A DNA stretch of 64,000 nucleotides, taken from the NCBI RefSeq assembly GCF_017916255.1, contig NZ_CP072827.1, forward strand, positions 1,178,001-1,242,000, in the 5' to 3' direction. The stretch comes from Streptomyces mobaraensis NBRC 13819 = DSM 40847 (GTDB lineage: Bacteria > Actinomycetota > Actinomycetes > Streptomycetales > Streptomycetaceae). Made by a program: the position numbers and the translations under genes. Positions 16,765-26,080 of this stretch are shown one piece after another (within the stretch, counting starts at the first letter, position 1; each line of letters begins with the position of its first letter). The notes under the pieces are model-generated. The model saw nothing but the letters and a program-made list of their open reading frames with translations, ran no database searches and was not told the DNA's origin.

Positions 16765-18414
16765 TCACATAGACCCGAACTGGTTCGTGGCGTGAGAACA
16801 GAGGGCCCTTATCGCATAGATGGTGGGGAGGATCTTGATGTCAAGGAGAAGGGGCCTCGGGGAGTAGGTGTCGGGTGGTGCGTTGAATGCTCCATTGGGT
16901 TGTTGCACATCGCACAAGTACCCGGCTGCGGCGGTCGCGGCGTTCTTGCCCTCGCTAGTGAAGGCGATGCTGGTAAGGGCGTAGGCGGTGCTGGTGGCGT
17001 CGCTGGGCCGATCGGGCTGTTGCCCCCATCCGCCGTCAAGGTTCTGGTGGCTCAGCAGGTAACGCGTGCTGTTGATGATGGTGTGGCGCGCCCGGTCCCG
17101 TTGTTCGGGGACGAGGGCGGAAGTCGCCAGGGCTGTATGTAGTCCGTGGCAGACGCGGAGGATGACGTTGCCTGTGCTGGCGGACCAGTTGAGATCGAAC
17201 CCTCCGTCTTGGCGCTGGTGGCTGGTAATGAAACGCGTCGCGCGATTTATCTGCGCGGTGTAGCGGGACGGGTGGTGGGCGGCCCAGATAGTGAGGGACT
17301 GGGCCGTGTGGGAGGTCTCCGATATGCCCCCGGCGGCGTAGTTGTTGAGCCCTCCGTCGGGGTTTTGCATGTCGCTCAGGTAGTCGCATCCCCGCCGGAG
17401 ATGGTCGGCGTAGCGGGCTGGGTCGGTCAGGTGCAGGGCTTCCAGGGCGAAGAACGTCGTCTCCACGTCGGTCTGGTCGGCTGGGAGGCTGAAGGTCCAA
17501 GCCCCGGAGGAATGCTGGATGTCAGCGAGTGCGTCAGCAGAACGGCGCTGAAGTGACCGGTTGGTGGCCGCCACGGCAAGGGCGGCCGTGGCCATACCGG
17601 TGATGGTGGTGTTCATGTCTCGGGTGAGTGAGAAGCCGCCGTCGGGGCGTTGGGTTCGCGCCAGTGCGGTGACACCGGCATTCAGGGTGCCGCGGTGCTG
17701 CGGGTAGTTTTGCAGTGCCGTCAGCGCCAACAGGTGAACCAGGATATTGGCGTGGCAGATCTCCCCGGGGCCGTGGCTGGGGAGCAGCGCGGCCAGGTCG
17801 GTGTCGCTGACGCGGTCGGGGGTGCCTAGGGCATGGGCGATGATTACCTTGCAGGCGGTCATCTCAGTCCGCTTCCAGCCCTGCAGTGCCGTCGAGTCGA
17901 ACAGTTCGTCTTGCGGCCACTGGGTGACGCTCGCGGCTCCGAGAGCGTGCAGAACCGCCTGGAGAAGGATCTTTTTCCGGCCGGTGGTGAAGTGAGGGAA
18001 GTGCCCGATGATCTGGTCGGTCATGCTCGCAGCGTCTGAAGAGGCGGGAAGTGAGGTGTGCAGGGGGGGACGTAAGGCCGCCGCAGCAATGACGTCATCG
18101 ATCCCGCTGGCCCGACTGTTGGGATTGTCAAGGAAGGACCGCACTTTCGTGAGGGATCGAGGGAAGAGCTCGGTGTACCTGAGCAGTTGCAGTGCGAGAG
18201 CCGACTCCAGGACCCGGCTCTCGCAGGGGGCATCGACCGTGCCATCCGGCCCGACCTGCGCTGCCAGGTACCCGGCAGCACCCTGAACCGCCTCCCGGGC
18301 CGCACTGCCGACATGGGCAGAGATCGGTCCGGCGCCCGTCACCTGGGCGCGGCCTGGCCCCTGCGGATACGTGGACGCCGCTGCCGCAGGATGCGGGTGA
18401 CCCTTGTCCGTCAT
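16765..18414 (-). CDS. Class II terpene cyclase-like protein with QW repeats
   Basis: A 549-residue protein of the squalene-hopene/prenyltransferase alpha-barrel superfamily. QW-type repeats occur at about 255-261 (QRPDGGF), 300-306, 350-356 (QNPDGGL), 400-406 (QRQDGGF), 457-463 (QNLDGGW) and 504-510. At 316-320, where class II cyclases carry the proton-donating DXDD, it reads DVETT. This recalls the DXDTT variant of drimenyl-diphosphate-type cyclases but with Glu as the likely acid. The start is ATG 18414 with GGGAGG six bases upstream. It lies 186 bases downstream of a class I synthase gene on the same strand. The two may form a sequential pathway in which class II makes a cyclic diphosphate. 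Substrate chain length is unknown. Confidence 0.8.
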   Translation of the reverse strand: MTDKGHPHPAAAASTYPQGPGRAQVTGAGPISAHVGSAAREAVQGAAGYLAAQVGPDGTVDAPCESRVLESALALQLLRYTELFPRSLTKVRSFLDNPNSRASGIDDVIAAAALRPPLHTSLPASSDAASMTDQIIGHFPHFTTGRKKILLQAVLHALGAASVTQWPQDELFDSTALQGWKRTEMTACKVIIAHALGTPDRVSDTDLAALLPSHGPGEICHANILVHLLALTALQNYPQHRGTLNAGVTALARTQRPDGGFSLTRDMNTTITGMATAALAVAATNRSLQRRSADALADIQHSSGAWTFSLPADQTDVETTFFALEALHLTDPARYADHLRRGCDYLSDMQNPDGGLNNYAAGGISETSHTAQSLTIWAAHHPSRYTAQINRATRFITSHQRQDGGFDLNWSASTGNVILRVCHGLHTALATSALVPEQRDRARHTIINSTRYLLSHQNLDGGWGQQPDRPSDATSTAYALTSIAFTSEGKNAATAAAGYLCDVQQPNGAFNAPPDTYSPRPLLLDIKILPTIYAIRALCSHATNQFGSM

Positions 18415-18600
18415 TGTGAACCTCCCAGGGACAGCCACAGGCCGCAGGCCGGGCCGGGCCGTTGATCCCGTGGTCTGTGTCTCGGCCACACGCCCGAGAC
18501 GCGGGTTGCCATCGGATGTTTTGGCTGGGCGTCAGTACCGGGCATTCGCTCACCCGGTGCACGAATGAGTGATGCGATGGCCGCGGCCATCGGCCACCCG

Positions 18601-19686
18601 TCAGTCGAGCAGGCCGAACAGGTGGGCCAATGCCGGGCACGGGGCGCTGGTGAGTGCCGGCGGTGCCAGTGGCGTCGGCTGTTCCTCGGGCAGAAACGGG
18701 CGCATCGGGTTGTTGTCGCTGGCGTAGCGAGTGGTGTAAAGGCCCCAGTCCAGATTGCCGCGCACCATCCAGTCCAGGTCATCCAGGAGGGTGCGGGAGG
18801 CCTCGCCGACTTCACGCTTGAGCTGTTCTCGCAGGCGCAGGAAGAGTTCCATGATGCGGTTGGTGAGCTCCAGCGCTGGAGCTCCGGCCTCGTAAGGCGG
18901 AATACCCAGGTCTTGGGCGACGGCGTTGATGATGTTGTATGCCTCTGTGGGGCCGTCATTGGCCCAGCAGAAGAAGTCGAGGTGCAGGTGACACAGGGTT
19001 CCCGTGAGGTAGCGCAGGCCCTGCATGATGGGGTGCTGTCCTTCGTGCTCCGGGATGGTCGCCCGGGTGCAGATCTCCGGCAGGATGGCGAATTGCCCGG
19101 AGTATTTCGCGCCGCTCATCAAGCGCCGAATGTATTCGTCTGCCCCGCACAGCTCGGACCGGACCGCGTAGCCGATTTCGGTCTCTGTTTCGCGTAGGGC
19201 ACGGTCGATTGCGTCCATGAGCATACGGACGGGCGGCAGTGGTGCGTGCTCCTCGCCGTATGTGCGGAGCGCCCAGATGTAATCGGCCAGGGGGTGCAGC
19301 CGGCCGGGCTCGGGGATGGCCAGGGGGGTGCTAAGCGCATGCAGTTCCTGCGGCGCGATCTCGGCGTAACGCTGCTGCCGCTGCTGGAGGGTTCCTCGGT
19401 CGAAGCTGTCGTCGGAGAGGAGAGTCCATGCGGAGACGCAGCTGAACCAGACACGCAAGTCATGCGGGACACGCGGGGGAATACATGTGTACGCCGAGTA
19501 GGCACAGCTATCAAGGATGTCTTGATCCCTGTCACTGCTGTACGAGATGTACGGGCGAGACCATTCCTGCGTGGCTTCTACAAGCCCCTTGTGGTCAGGG
19601 TATTCATGCCTGGGGAGGGGGCAGTACAGGCGCAGCGCATCAGTGGGTTGATGGTCGCGCATACGCTGCGGTTCGAGAAGTGTCAT
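18601..19686 (-). CDS. Class I terpene synthase with atypical metal motif
   Basis: A 361-residue protein with bacterial class I terpene synthase architecture. The Asp-rich motif DDSFD (92-96) fits DDxxD. The second metal motif region NDGPTEAYN (243-251) aligns with NDxxSxxKE but has Thr for Ser and Asn for the final Glu. A C-terminal WGLYTTRY (314-321) gives the RY pair that senses diphosphate. Such enzymes ionise a prenyl or cyclic diphosphate. The companion class II-like gene downstream suggests a two-step labdane- or drimane-like pathway. No prenyl diphosphate synthase or intact tailoring gene is nearby, so substrates would come from the host. The start is ATG 19686. Confidence 0.82.
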   Translation of the reverse strand: MTLLEPQRMRDHQPTDALRLYCPLPRHEYPDHKGLVEATQEWSRPYISYSSDRDQDILDSCAYSAYTCIPPRVPHDLRVWFSCVSAWTLLSDDSFDRGTLQQRQQRYAEIAPQELHALSTPLAIPEPGRLHPLADYIWALRTYGEEHAPLPPVRMLMDAIDRALRETETEIGYAVRSELCGADEYIRRLMSGAKYSGQFAILPEICTRATIPEHEGQHPIMQGLRYLTGTLCHLHLDFFCWANDGPTEAYNIINAVAQDLGIPPYEAGAPALELTNRIMELFLRLREQLKREVGEASRTLLDDLDWMVRGNLDWGLYTTRYASDNNPMRPFLPEEQPTPLAPPALTSAPCPALAHLFGLLD

Positions 19687-19750
19687 GCCGCCTATCCCTT
19701 CTAGGGCATATATGGCTACTGGTGTCTTTTATTCCTTGCGTCCAGTTGTA

Positions 19751-20163
19751 CTAGCTCAGATCGACGCGCACGATCTCCCGCTGTCCGGGCAGGGCGGCGA
19801 AGAACGCCACGGCCTTGCGGGCATGCAGGGGCAGATGTCCCATCCCCTGGCCGGCCCCCTGTGCGGCAGGTACCTCACTGAGACGCATCGCGGCCGTGTC
19901 CCCGCACCCCTGGTATGGCAGCACGCCCGTAGCCGGGATGCAGCGCCTTGGACAGGGCGAACTACTGGTGTTCCTCGGTGGCGGTGACGGTCTCGATGTC
20001 GTCGTGGCCGCGCTGGCTCCACCACAAAGCTGCGGATCTCCCCGCCCACGCCACCCAGGTCGCCCACGCCCCGGCGTGAACCGCGTACGGGATCTCCACC
20101 CCGCAACGGACCGGGACCGTCTGGGATGTCCATGGAGAACCTGCCAGCAGCAGAGAGGACCAA
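19751..20163 (-). pseudogene. Broken ORF upstream of the terpene synthase, family unknown
   Basis: Protein-like sequence on the minus strand is split over frames. One piece reads GHDDIETVTATEEHQ and stops near 19962. The next frame continues as ATGVLPYQGCGDTAAMRLSE and later HARKAVAFFAALPGQ, ending at TAG 19751-19753. Only 64 bases separate it from the synthase start, so it was probably the first gene of the terpene operon. I do not recognise the family. The frame changes indicate decay, although sequencing error could mimic them. Confidence 0.4.
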
Positions 20164-20462
20164 AAGCAGAGTGTGAAGCTAAGTGGGTACCCCGTTACCT
20201 TTTCCGTGGCCCCGCAACGGGGCGCCTGGCCCCCGGGCTCGGTATGGCTGTGTGCCCCCTGTCGAAGTACATGACCTGGGGGGTGTTGCCGCCGGGCTTC
20301 GGGGCACCGCTTGACCGCTGATGAGGGGCCTGACGACCACTCTGGTTCGGCGCAATGCCGGACCGCTTCACGGGTGGCATGTCTGCGTAACGTGGTTGCC
20401 GGCGTGTGGTGCCGCAGGGACGGCCGGGAGTTGGGGAGACGAGTGGCGAGGGGCACGCGCAC

Positions 20463-21677
20463 ATGGTCGACACGACCGCGACAGATCTCTTCCTCGGCCT
20501 GGACCTGGGCAAGGAGTTCCACCACGCCCACGGCCGGACCGGGGACGGCAGGACCGTGCACGACAAGCGGCTGCCCAACACCGAGCCGAAACTGCTGGAG
20601 CTGTTCACCAAGCTGGTGGCGAAGTTCGGTACCGTCCTGGTGATCGTGGACCAGGTCGCCAACATCGGCGCGCTGCCGCTGACGGTGGCCCGCGCGAGCG
20701 GGTGCCGGGTGGCCTACCTGCCGGGACTGTCGATGCGGCGGGCCGCCGACCTGCATCCCGGTGAGGCCAAGACAGACGCCCGCGACGCGTTCGTGATCGC
20801 CGAGACCGCCCGGACCATGCCGCACACCTTGCGCGCGGTGGACCGTGACGACGAGGTACTGGCCGAGCTGACCATGCTCACCGGCTACGACAACGACCTG
20901 GCCGGCGAGGTGAACCGCACCACCAACCGGCTGCGCGGCCTGCTCTCCCAGATCCACCCCTCCCTGGAACGCGTGCTCGGCCCGCGCCTGGCCTACCCCT
21001 ACGTCCAAGCCCTCCTGGCCCGGCACGGCTCCCCGGCGAAGCTGAAGAGACTCGGCCGGGCCCGCTGCGAGGCCCTGCTCAAAGCGCACGGCTCGCGCAA
21101 GGCGAAGCAGCTGGCCGGGGAGATCTCCGACGCGCTGGCCGAGCAGACTCTCGTCGTTCCCGGCACCGAGGCGTCCGCGCTGATCGTTCCGGGCCTGGCC
21201 GCTCAGCTCGCCGCCGCCCACACCCAGCGACAGGCCACCGAGCAGGAGATCGCCGCCCTGCTGGAGGCCCTCCCTCTTTTCCACCTCCTGACGTCCCTGC
21301 CCGGCATGGGCGTCAGGACCACCGCCGCGGTGATCGTCGCGATCGGTGACGGCACCGGCTTCCCCACCGCCGGACACCTCGCCTCCTACGCCGGACTCGC
21401 CCCCGCAACGAAGTCCTCGGGCACCTCCATCCGCGGCGAGCACGCTCCCCACCGCGGCAACCGGCTCCTCAAACGCGCCCTGTTCCAGGCCGCGTTCGCC
21501 GCGACCGGCTGCAAGAGCGACCCGTCCTCGCGGATCTACTACGACCGCCAGCGAACCCGCGGCAAGACTCACACCCAGGCGATCCTCCGCCTGGCCCGGC
21601 AACGCGTGAACGTCATCCACGCGATGATCCGCAACGGCACCCTCTACGAACCCCGCGCCCTCGACCTCGCTGCCTGA
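20463..21677 (+). CDS. IS110-family transposase
   Basis: A 404-residue protein of full family length. The N-terminal RuvC-like DEDD domain shows FLGLDLGKEFHHA and KTDARDAFVIAE. The C-terminal Transposase_20 domain shows LTSLPGMGVRTTAAVIVAIGD and FPTAGHLASYAGLAP. IS110 elements have no obvious inverted repeats and carry a structured non-coding flank, so element ends cannot be fixed here. The 5' flank (about 20200-20460) is probably part of the IS. The start is ATG 20463. Confidence 0.93.
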   Translation: MVDTTATDLFLGLDLGKEFHHAHGRTGDGRTVHDKRLPNTEPKLLELFTKLVAKFGTVLVIVDQVANIGALPLTVARASGCRVAYLPGLSMRRAADLHPGEAKTDARDAFVIAETARTMPHTLRAVDRDDEVLAELTMLTGYDNDLAGEVNRTTNRLRGLLSQIHPSLERVLGPRLAYPYVQALLARHGSPAKLKRLGRARCEALLKAHGSRKAKQLAGEISDALAEQTLVVPGTEASALIVPGLAAQLAAAHTQRQATEQEIAALLEALPLFHLLTSLPGMGVRTTAAVIVAIGDGTGFPTAGHLASYAGLAPATKSSGTSIRGEHAPHRGNRLLKRALFQAAFAATGCKSDPSSRIYYDRQRTRGKTHTQAILRLARQRVNVIHAMIRNGTLYEPRALDLAA

Positions 21678-22040
21678 CACCCACCCCACCCCCTGCCTCT
21701 TCCAGCCCGCTCCATCCCGTCACCGGCACGGCCACCCCCGCCACGCCGGCCACCGCCCTGCCCGCACCGCACCCGAGCCGCCGGGAACATCCCGCTTCGC
21801 GGGACGTTCCCGAAAACCAGCACGAACCCCTACGAACCAGCCCCGCCAGGGTTGACGAAACAGATAGGGGCACCCCCCTTCCGACTCGAACACTGAACCA
21901 ATGGGCGCATATCCGCAAGAAGCGCGAGGAGCACACAGCGCACTTTGATTCCGCTGCATAGACCTACGGCATAGGACGCATACTCGGGCGCCCACCGTGC
22001 TCTCTCGCGCACTCCGTGCCCTTCAGGGACCTACTCGGCC
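21678..22040. other. IS110 right flank, no gene seen
   Basis: A C-rich stretch follows the transposase and probably includes the right end of the IS110 element. Beyond it I find no ORF with a credible start and no terminal repeat. Confidence 0.4.
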
Positions 22041-22200
22041 GTACTGCCCGTTGCCCGCCGGGTCGGGCGGCCCGGCCGAAGCCTTCGGTGTCGACGTCCA
22101 GCTTCGTCTCGTACGCCTTGGGCTGGATGCCGAGTTCATGCGTTCTGTACTCGCCGAACCGGTTGATGTGCTCGGTCGGTACGGCGAGATGTGAGCCAGG
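22040..22200 (-). pseudogene. Possible C-terminal piece of Tn3-family transposase
   Basis: The minus frame reads EHINRFGEYRTHELG, which resembles the extreme C-terminus of Tn3-family TnpA proteins. It lies downstream, on the same strand, of the larger Tn3 fragment at 22512-23150, in the order expected for one disrupted gene. An unrelated fragment separates them. Confidence 0.4.
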
Positions 22201-22535
22201 CTTTCCAGCTCGATCGCCTGGCCCGGACCGCGACAAGGCCGTCGCCGGGCTGAAGGCCCGTTACGAGAACGGTGTCACTATCCGGTCGGAGCGGACGGCG
22301 CGCTTCCCCCGTACGACACGGACCGCTTCGAGGAGTTCGCAGGGACGCTGCGCAGCTCCCACCCCCGGGACATGATCAAATCCTGCACGCCCCTCGGCAG
22401 GACCTACCAGTACGGCGGTCCTCACCATCACTGGCACCGCTATCACCGGATCCGTCACTGGCGGGACGGACTGATCGCGCTCGGCGACTCCGTGGCCGCC
22501 CTCTACCCGATCTACGGACACTCCAGCTGGTGCTT
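22200..22535 (+). pseudogene. Fragment of FAD-dependent oxidoreductase
   Basis: The plus strand encodes PYDTDRFEEFAGTLRSSH, SCTPLGRTYQYGG and RDGLIALGDSVAALYPIYGHS in one frame. The last matches the GDA...NPxYGxG motif that binds FAD in epoxidase, halogenase and hydroxylase-type flavoproteins. A frameshift near 22309 separates it from VAGLKARYENGV upstream, and it runs into the Tn3 relic after YGHS. The rest of the enzyme is missing. It may be a lost tailoring enzyme of the terpene genes. Confidence 0.55.
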
Positions 22536-23150
22536 GCTGAACAGGATGCGCTGCCACATCTCCGAGGCGAACTCCGCCGACACGGTCTTCGTCGACTTAG
22601 TGCCGTCCTCGGTGGTGACCGTGTACGTCAGCGGCACCCACTTGGCGCGCGGTTGCGCATCGCCTGGCAGAACTCCACCGCCCCCAGAACGCTGCTGTCG
22701 GCCGAGGTGGACACCACTTCGAGCGCTTCGGTGAGGTCGAGCAGCACCTTGCGGTGGCTCTGAAGTGCTTCCACAGCAGCGGCACGTAGTTGTCGCCGTG
22801 GCGGACGGAGACCAACTCATGGTCCTCCGACCTTTCCCGGCGGTACCCCCTCCAGCCACCTCGCCGTCGACCCCAGCAGTCCCAGCTTGTCCAAGTGGAG
22901 CAAGTGCTCGCGCAGGTGCGACACCGACGGAGCCTTCGCCGGCCTCTTCAGCTCGTCGCACCGGCTGCGCGAACCGGCAACAGCCCCAGGACGCGGACCC
23001 TGTCCACGTCTTCGATCTGGTAGGCGACCATCTCGAAGGACTTCGTGCTGATGCGGACAGCAGGCGGGACCGGCCTGATCGCCGCGCTCCTGCCCAACCG
23101 CTTCGAGACCGCCCCGTTTCGCGCTCGCCTGCATCCAGATCGTCCTCATG
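22512..23150 (-). pseudogene. Tn3-family transposase relic
   Basis: The minus strand holds scattered TnpA-like segments: VSHLREHLLHLDKLGLLG, WLEGVPPGKV, DNYVPLLWKHF, then in another frame RAKWVPLTYTVTTEDG and AEFASEMWQRIL. Order and spacing match the N-terminal to central part of Tn3 TnpA, with internal deletion and at least one frameshift near 22660. No resolvase gene or 38-bp terminal repeat is seen. Confidence 0.55.
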
Positions 23151-23159
23151 GCCACCCCC

Positions 23160-23540
23160 TTCGCCCTCGTCGACGCCGCTTAACCAAGGAGGCGCCGACT
23201 ATGGCCAGCCCCGCGGTCGTGACACCCGGCCAAGGTCGGCGGAGCCTGGCGCCACTACGTCCCCGGCGAATACGCACAGTGACCGCGAGTCTCCCAACAG
23301 TCGAGGAATACGCGACTCCCGATTACGCGAGGTCACCAGTTTTACACCCCTCCACCCTCCGATCTCCCGACCGGCAGCGAACGCAGCTTCAACGCGCCAG
23401 GACGTTCGCCGCCCTTCGGCCCACGCACGAGACGCAACAGGCATAAGTCAAGATCCGGACCAGTTCCGGTCCAACCCACCCTTCTTTCTCACCAAATCGA
23501 CTGTTTCCGCAGGTCAAAGGCCATGTGCCCGACGTACCAC
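23160..23540. other. Non-coding remnant, no gene seen
   Basis: Short overlapping frames without start signals or recognisable protein patterns. The segment ends at the second attachment-site copy and is probably the decayed right end of element A. Confidence 0.4.
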
Positions 23541-23544
23541 CAGT

Positions 23545-23597
23545 AGACGAAGAACCTGTTGGTGAGCTACTCCCCGAAGAAGCTCGGGTTCTTCTAG
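23545..23597 (+). repeat. Attachment-site copy 2 (aldehyde dehydrogenase 3' end)
   Basis: The last 17 or so codons of the aldehyde dehydrogenase gene recur here: frame [16 protein letters not shown] and stop TAG 23595-23597. The 20-bp core 23568-23587 is identical to that at 12439. Flanking codons differ mainly at synonymous positions, so this is a related gene end and not a recent duplicate. It is the right end of element A and the left end of element B. Confidence 0.85.
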
Positions 23598-23610
23598 AGC
23601 TCAAGTCGGC

Positions 23611-23639
23611 TGCCTGGAGGCTTCATCGAGCTCCAGGCA
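23611..23639. terminator. Hairpin after attachment-site copy 2
   Basis: TGCCTGGAG (23611-23619) pairs with CTCCAGGCA (23631-23639). The same hairpin, with one mismatch, follows copy 3 at 26763-26792. It was probably the original terminator of an aldehyde dehydrogenase gene. Confidence 0.65.
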
Positions 23640-24049
23640 ACCCGACACCTGAGTAGCGCGGATTCACCCGCTGACCCGCTTGTCTGCCAATGAACCTGGC
23701 CCCGAGGCCGGCTGACGTTTCCGTCACACGTCTAAGCGGTGCACAGGAGTGCCCCCGGGACGTTCTCAGTTACTTTGTGAGGACTTGACGTCACGACGCC
23801 TCAAACAACGACCGCTGAGCGGCCATCAAAAATACACGAGAATGGAAGTGAAAGTCTCGCACATCCCGGGCCAGTTAAGGTTTTGGTGCAGTGTGCTCTG
23901 GAAGCCACCGCGCTCGCTTACTCGCACGAGAGCATCACGCCATGTTGACCGAGCCGCACAACTCAATGGTAGCGATGCACCGGTCTGACATGGCCGCTAT
24001 CAGCCCTCACCACGTCTTTCACCCTGAATAGCCGTAGGCGAGAAGGGGA
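23640..24049. other. Gene-free stretch at left end of element B
   Basis: AT content is higher than in the flanks. I see no ORF with a ribosome binding site and no recognisable relic. Confidence 0.4.
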
Positions 24050-24486
24050 TCAGCGTCCCGTCAACGACGAGGGACCCTGCCGCGTCACCACCATCCCTGA
24101 CCAGCCCTTCCATCCTTCAGAGGGCCGAAATCGTGCTACTCCAGATTCCCGAGAGCCCCCTGTGACCTCCACCACGATGGCGCGGGAAGCGTCGACCATA
24201 GCCGCCACTCCACCCTTGGGCACGATCACGAGATCAGAACATTGGAAGAAAGCTCCACCGCCATACTCGCCGGTCTTCCTCCATCGATTCATCACCGTTT
24301 CAATCGCACCGAGGGTCATGAAACTTGCACTCCACCGGCTGCCGTCAGGGAGCCGTAACTCGGCATCAACGTCCTCTACCGTTTCCGCCCGGTCATCAGC
24401 GCCGAGCACGAAGAGTGCAGTGAACTCGGGCTCCCTGACGCATGATAGATATCTTCTTCTACGGGTTCGACATGATCAATTTCCAT
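24050..24486 (-). pseudogene. Frameshifted candidate immunity gene
   Basis: An ATG at 24486 begins MEIDHVEPVEEDIYHAS. Near 24440 the sensible reading jumps frame and continues REPEFTALFVLGADDRAETVEDVDAELRLPDGSRWS..., ending near 24050. Joined, it would be about 145 residues, acidic and soluble. The start codon lies inside the last codons of the toxin-like fragment (11-base overlap), the usual layout of a polymorphic toxin followed by its immunity gene. I do not recognise a named immunity family. The single frameshift makes it inactive unless the sequence is in error. Confidence 0.5.
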
Positions 24487-24732
24487 AAATCTGCTTCAAT
24501 CTCGCTATCACCTTGGACTCGTTGCCCTTGTCCGCCTTGCCGACGATCTGTACGCCGCCGTCGACATTCCTGAAGAATAGTCGGCCACCCTTTCGGCCTC
24601 GCGCGTACGTCACGTCTGTGCCGTCCAGCGCCCTACTCCCCTTCCCAGGATTCTTGTTTCCGCGGGGAAGTTGCTCAAACTGTGGAGGTCATCGACGGTG
24701 AGGTTGTAGGTACGCGCGTGGCGGTCGTAGCC
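24476..24732 (-). pseudogene. Relic of polymorphic toxin: HINT end plus toxin domain
   Basis: On the minus strand, YDRHARTYNLTVDDLHS (from 24732) matches the end of pretoxin HINT domains, normally continued as TYYVLAG...VLVHN. After a frame change near 24665 the sequence reads GSRALDGTDVTYARGRKGG, then RLFFRNVDGGVQIVGKADKG and NESKVIARLKQIYGN, stopping at 24476-24478. The last part looks like a small RelE-like C-terminal toxin. The delivery and repeat regions are absent. Upstream it is joined directly to an integrase relic, so it is a non-functional end piece left by recombination. Confidence 0.5.
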
Positions 24733-25180
24733 GCGGAAGAGGACCTCAACGCTCTGGCCCACGTGGCGAGCGGATCCGGCCGGGTCCATACCGGAGTACA
24801 GCCAGAAGGAGGTCCCGGCGTGCCGGAGATCGTAGGGCCGCTCGATCGGCTTGGGAGCGAGCTCCGTCCGGGGGCAGTACGTACACTCCTGTGCCCGCGA
24901 CCACGTCGTACCGTACGCGGCCGCGTCCACGCAGTCGGCCGTCCGCAGCCACGCCGAACCGATTGATGTGCGCTTGGAGCATGCGCACGAACCGCGGCGA
25001 GACGGGTACGGGCCGGGTTGCGGTCTCCGTACGGCGCTTCAGCCCCGGGGGTGCCCGTAAGTCGGCGGGGCTCCCAGGTGTCCGAAACTTTTCGGTCACA
25101 TTGCGGGCCTCGGGCTGCTGAAAACGGAGCCCGCCCTCGACCTGCGGCTCCCGGCGCGTGAGCTGGACCGCGTGCAACTC
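24733..25180 (-). pseudogene. Decayed tyrosine integrase of element B
   Basis: Pieces of a recombinase closely related to the intact integrase at 12633-14021: LKRRTETATRPVPVSPRFVRML, then after a frameshift VDAAAYGTTWSRA, RPYDLRHAGTSFWLYSGMD and GQSVEVLFRG. The active-site Tyr region is missing because the sequence switches to the HINT relic at 24732/24733. The N-terminal half is also gone. It shows that element B was once an independent integrative element using the same attachment site. Confidence 0.8.
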
Positions 25181-25342
25181 GCTTGTGGGAAATGGCGATT
25201 GATGTCAGCCACGACTACGGCTGGCCGATTCGGCCCCACAGGGGTCGACGCGTCAAACGTGGCCTCCCTAGCTTGCTGAAGGCCGGATCGCACCGTGAGA
25301 GTCCGGCAACGGAAGTGCACGGCAGTCACCTCAAGGGGGACC

Positions 25343-26053
25343 ATGCGTAAGGTGAATGCACGTCGGTGCGCCGTCGCCTCGGCGGCCCTCGGCCTCGCGG
25401 CCGGGCTGTTCGCGGCGGCGCCGGCGTCCGCGACGGCAGCAGCACCCTCGGCTCAGCGCTCGTCCGGAGACGTGGAGTTCTCCGTCTTCGACAACGGATC
25501 CGGAATACCGAGAGGCTCCTCGTTCCGGCTGGCCGACCTCGGCCGACACGGGATTCCGGACTCCGCGGTGAAGCAGCTCGGCGAGGGGAAGGCACCCCGT
25601 ACCGCCGCGACGAAGAGCGCCACCACACTCAGCGGCCCCGACACCATCGTGGGGCAGTGGAAGGACCGCGACGGCTGGACCGTCTACATGCGGCAGGGGT
25701 ACTACGACCCGGTCCGGGACAAGGGCTTCGGGCTCACCAAGATCGAACAGAAGCACAACCTCACCATGAAGGCCGTCCGGGCCACCACGCAGTACCCGCG
25801 CCCGGGAGCCGCGGGGAAACAGAAGTTCGCCGGCTATCCGGACACCTGGAACTACTTCACCGACGTACTGCACGTGAAGTGCAGCGGCTGGTGGATCTTC
25901 CGGACCTGCCGCGTCGACAAGGTCCAGGCCGTCCGCGCGGGCGTAGACTTCAACGCCAAAATCCCGATGCTGCCCAAGGGCGTCATCACCGCCTACTGCG
26001 AGGGCGTGCAGGGGCGTTGCCCCGACTGGGTCAAGAACGCCATCAACATCTGA
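25343..26053 (+). CDS. Secreted protein of unknown function with four cysteines
   Basis: A 236-residue protein starting at ATG 25343 behind AAGGGGGA. Residues 1-32 are a clear Sec signal peptide (RKVNARR, hydrophobic core, ending APASATA). The mature domain contains WKDRDGWTVYMRQGYYD, FGLTKIEQKHN, then Cys pairs in VKCSGWWIFRTCRVD and AYCEGVQGRCPDW, probably two disulfides. I do not recognise the family. It is followed after 27 bases by a cytosolic gene, in an element that also holds a toxin relic. A secreted effector or enzyme with a linked protective protein is possible, but there is no direct evidence. Confidence 0.8.
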   Translation: MRKVNARRCAVASAALGLAAGLFAAAPASATAAAPSAQRSSGDVEFSVFDNGSGIPRGSSFRLADLGRHGIPDSAVKQLGEGKAPRTAATKSATTLSGPDTIVGQWKDRDGWTVYMRQGYYDPVRDKGFGLTKIEQKHNLTMKAVRATTQYPRPGAAGKQKFAGYPDTWNYFTDVLHVKCSGWWIFRTCRVDKVQAVRAGVDFNAKIPMLPKGVITAYCEGVQGRCPDWVKNAINI

Positions 26054-26080
26054 TCCACCCGCACCAGGAGGGCCCTCCCG

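Noticed and set aside
22372..22734. A 120-residue plus-strand gene of its own
   Set aside because: Its N-terminal part is a fragment of an FAD oxidoreductase and the rest runs antisense into the Tn3 relic.
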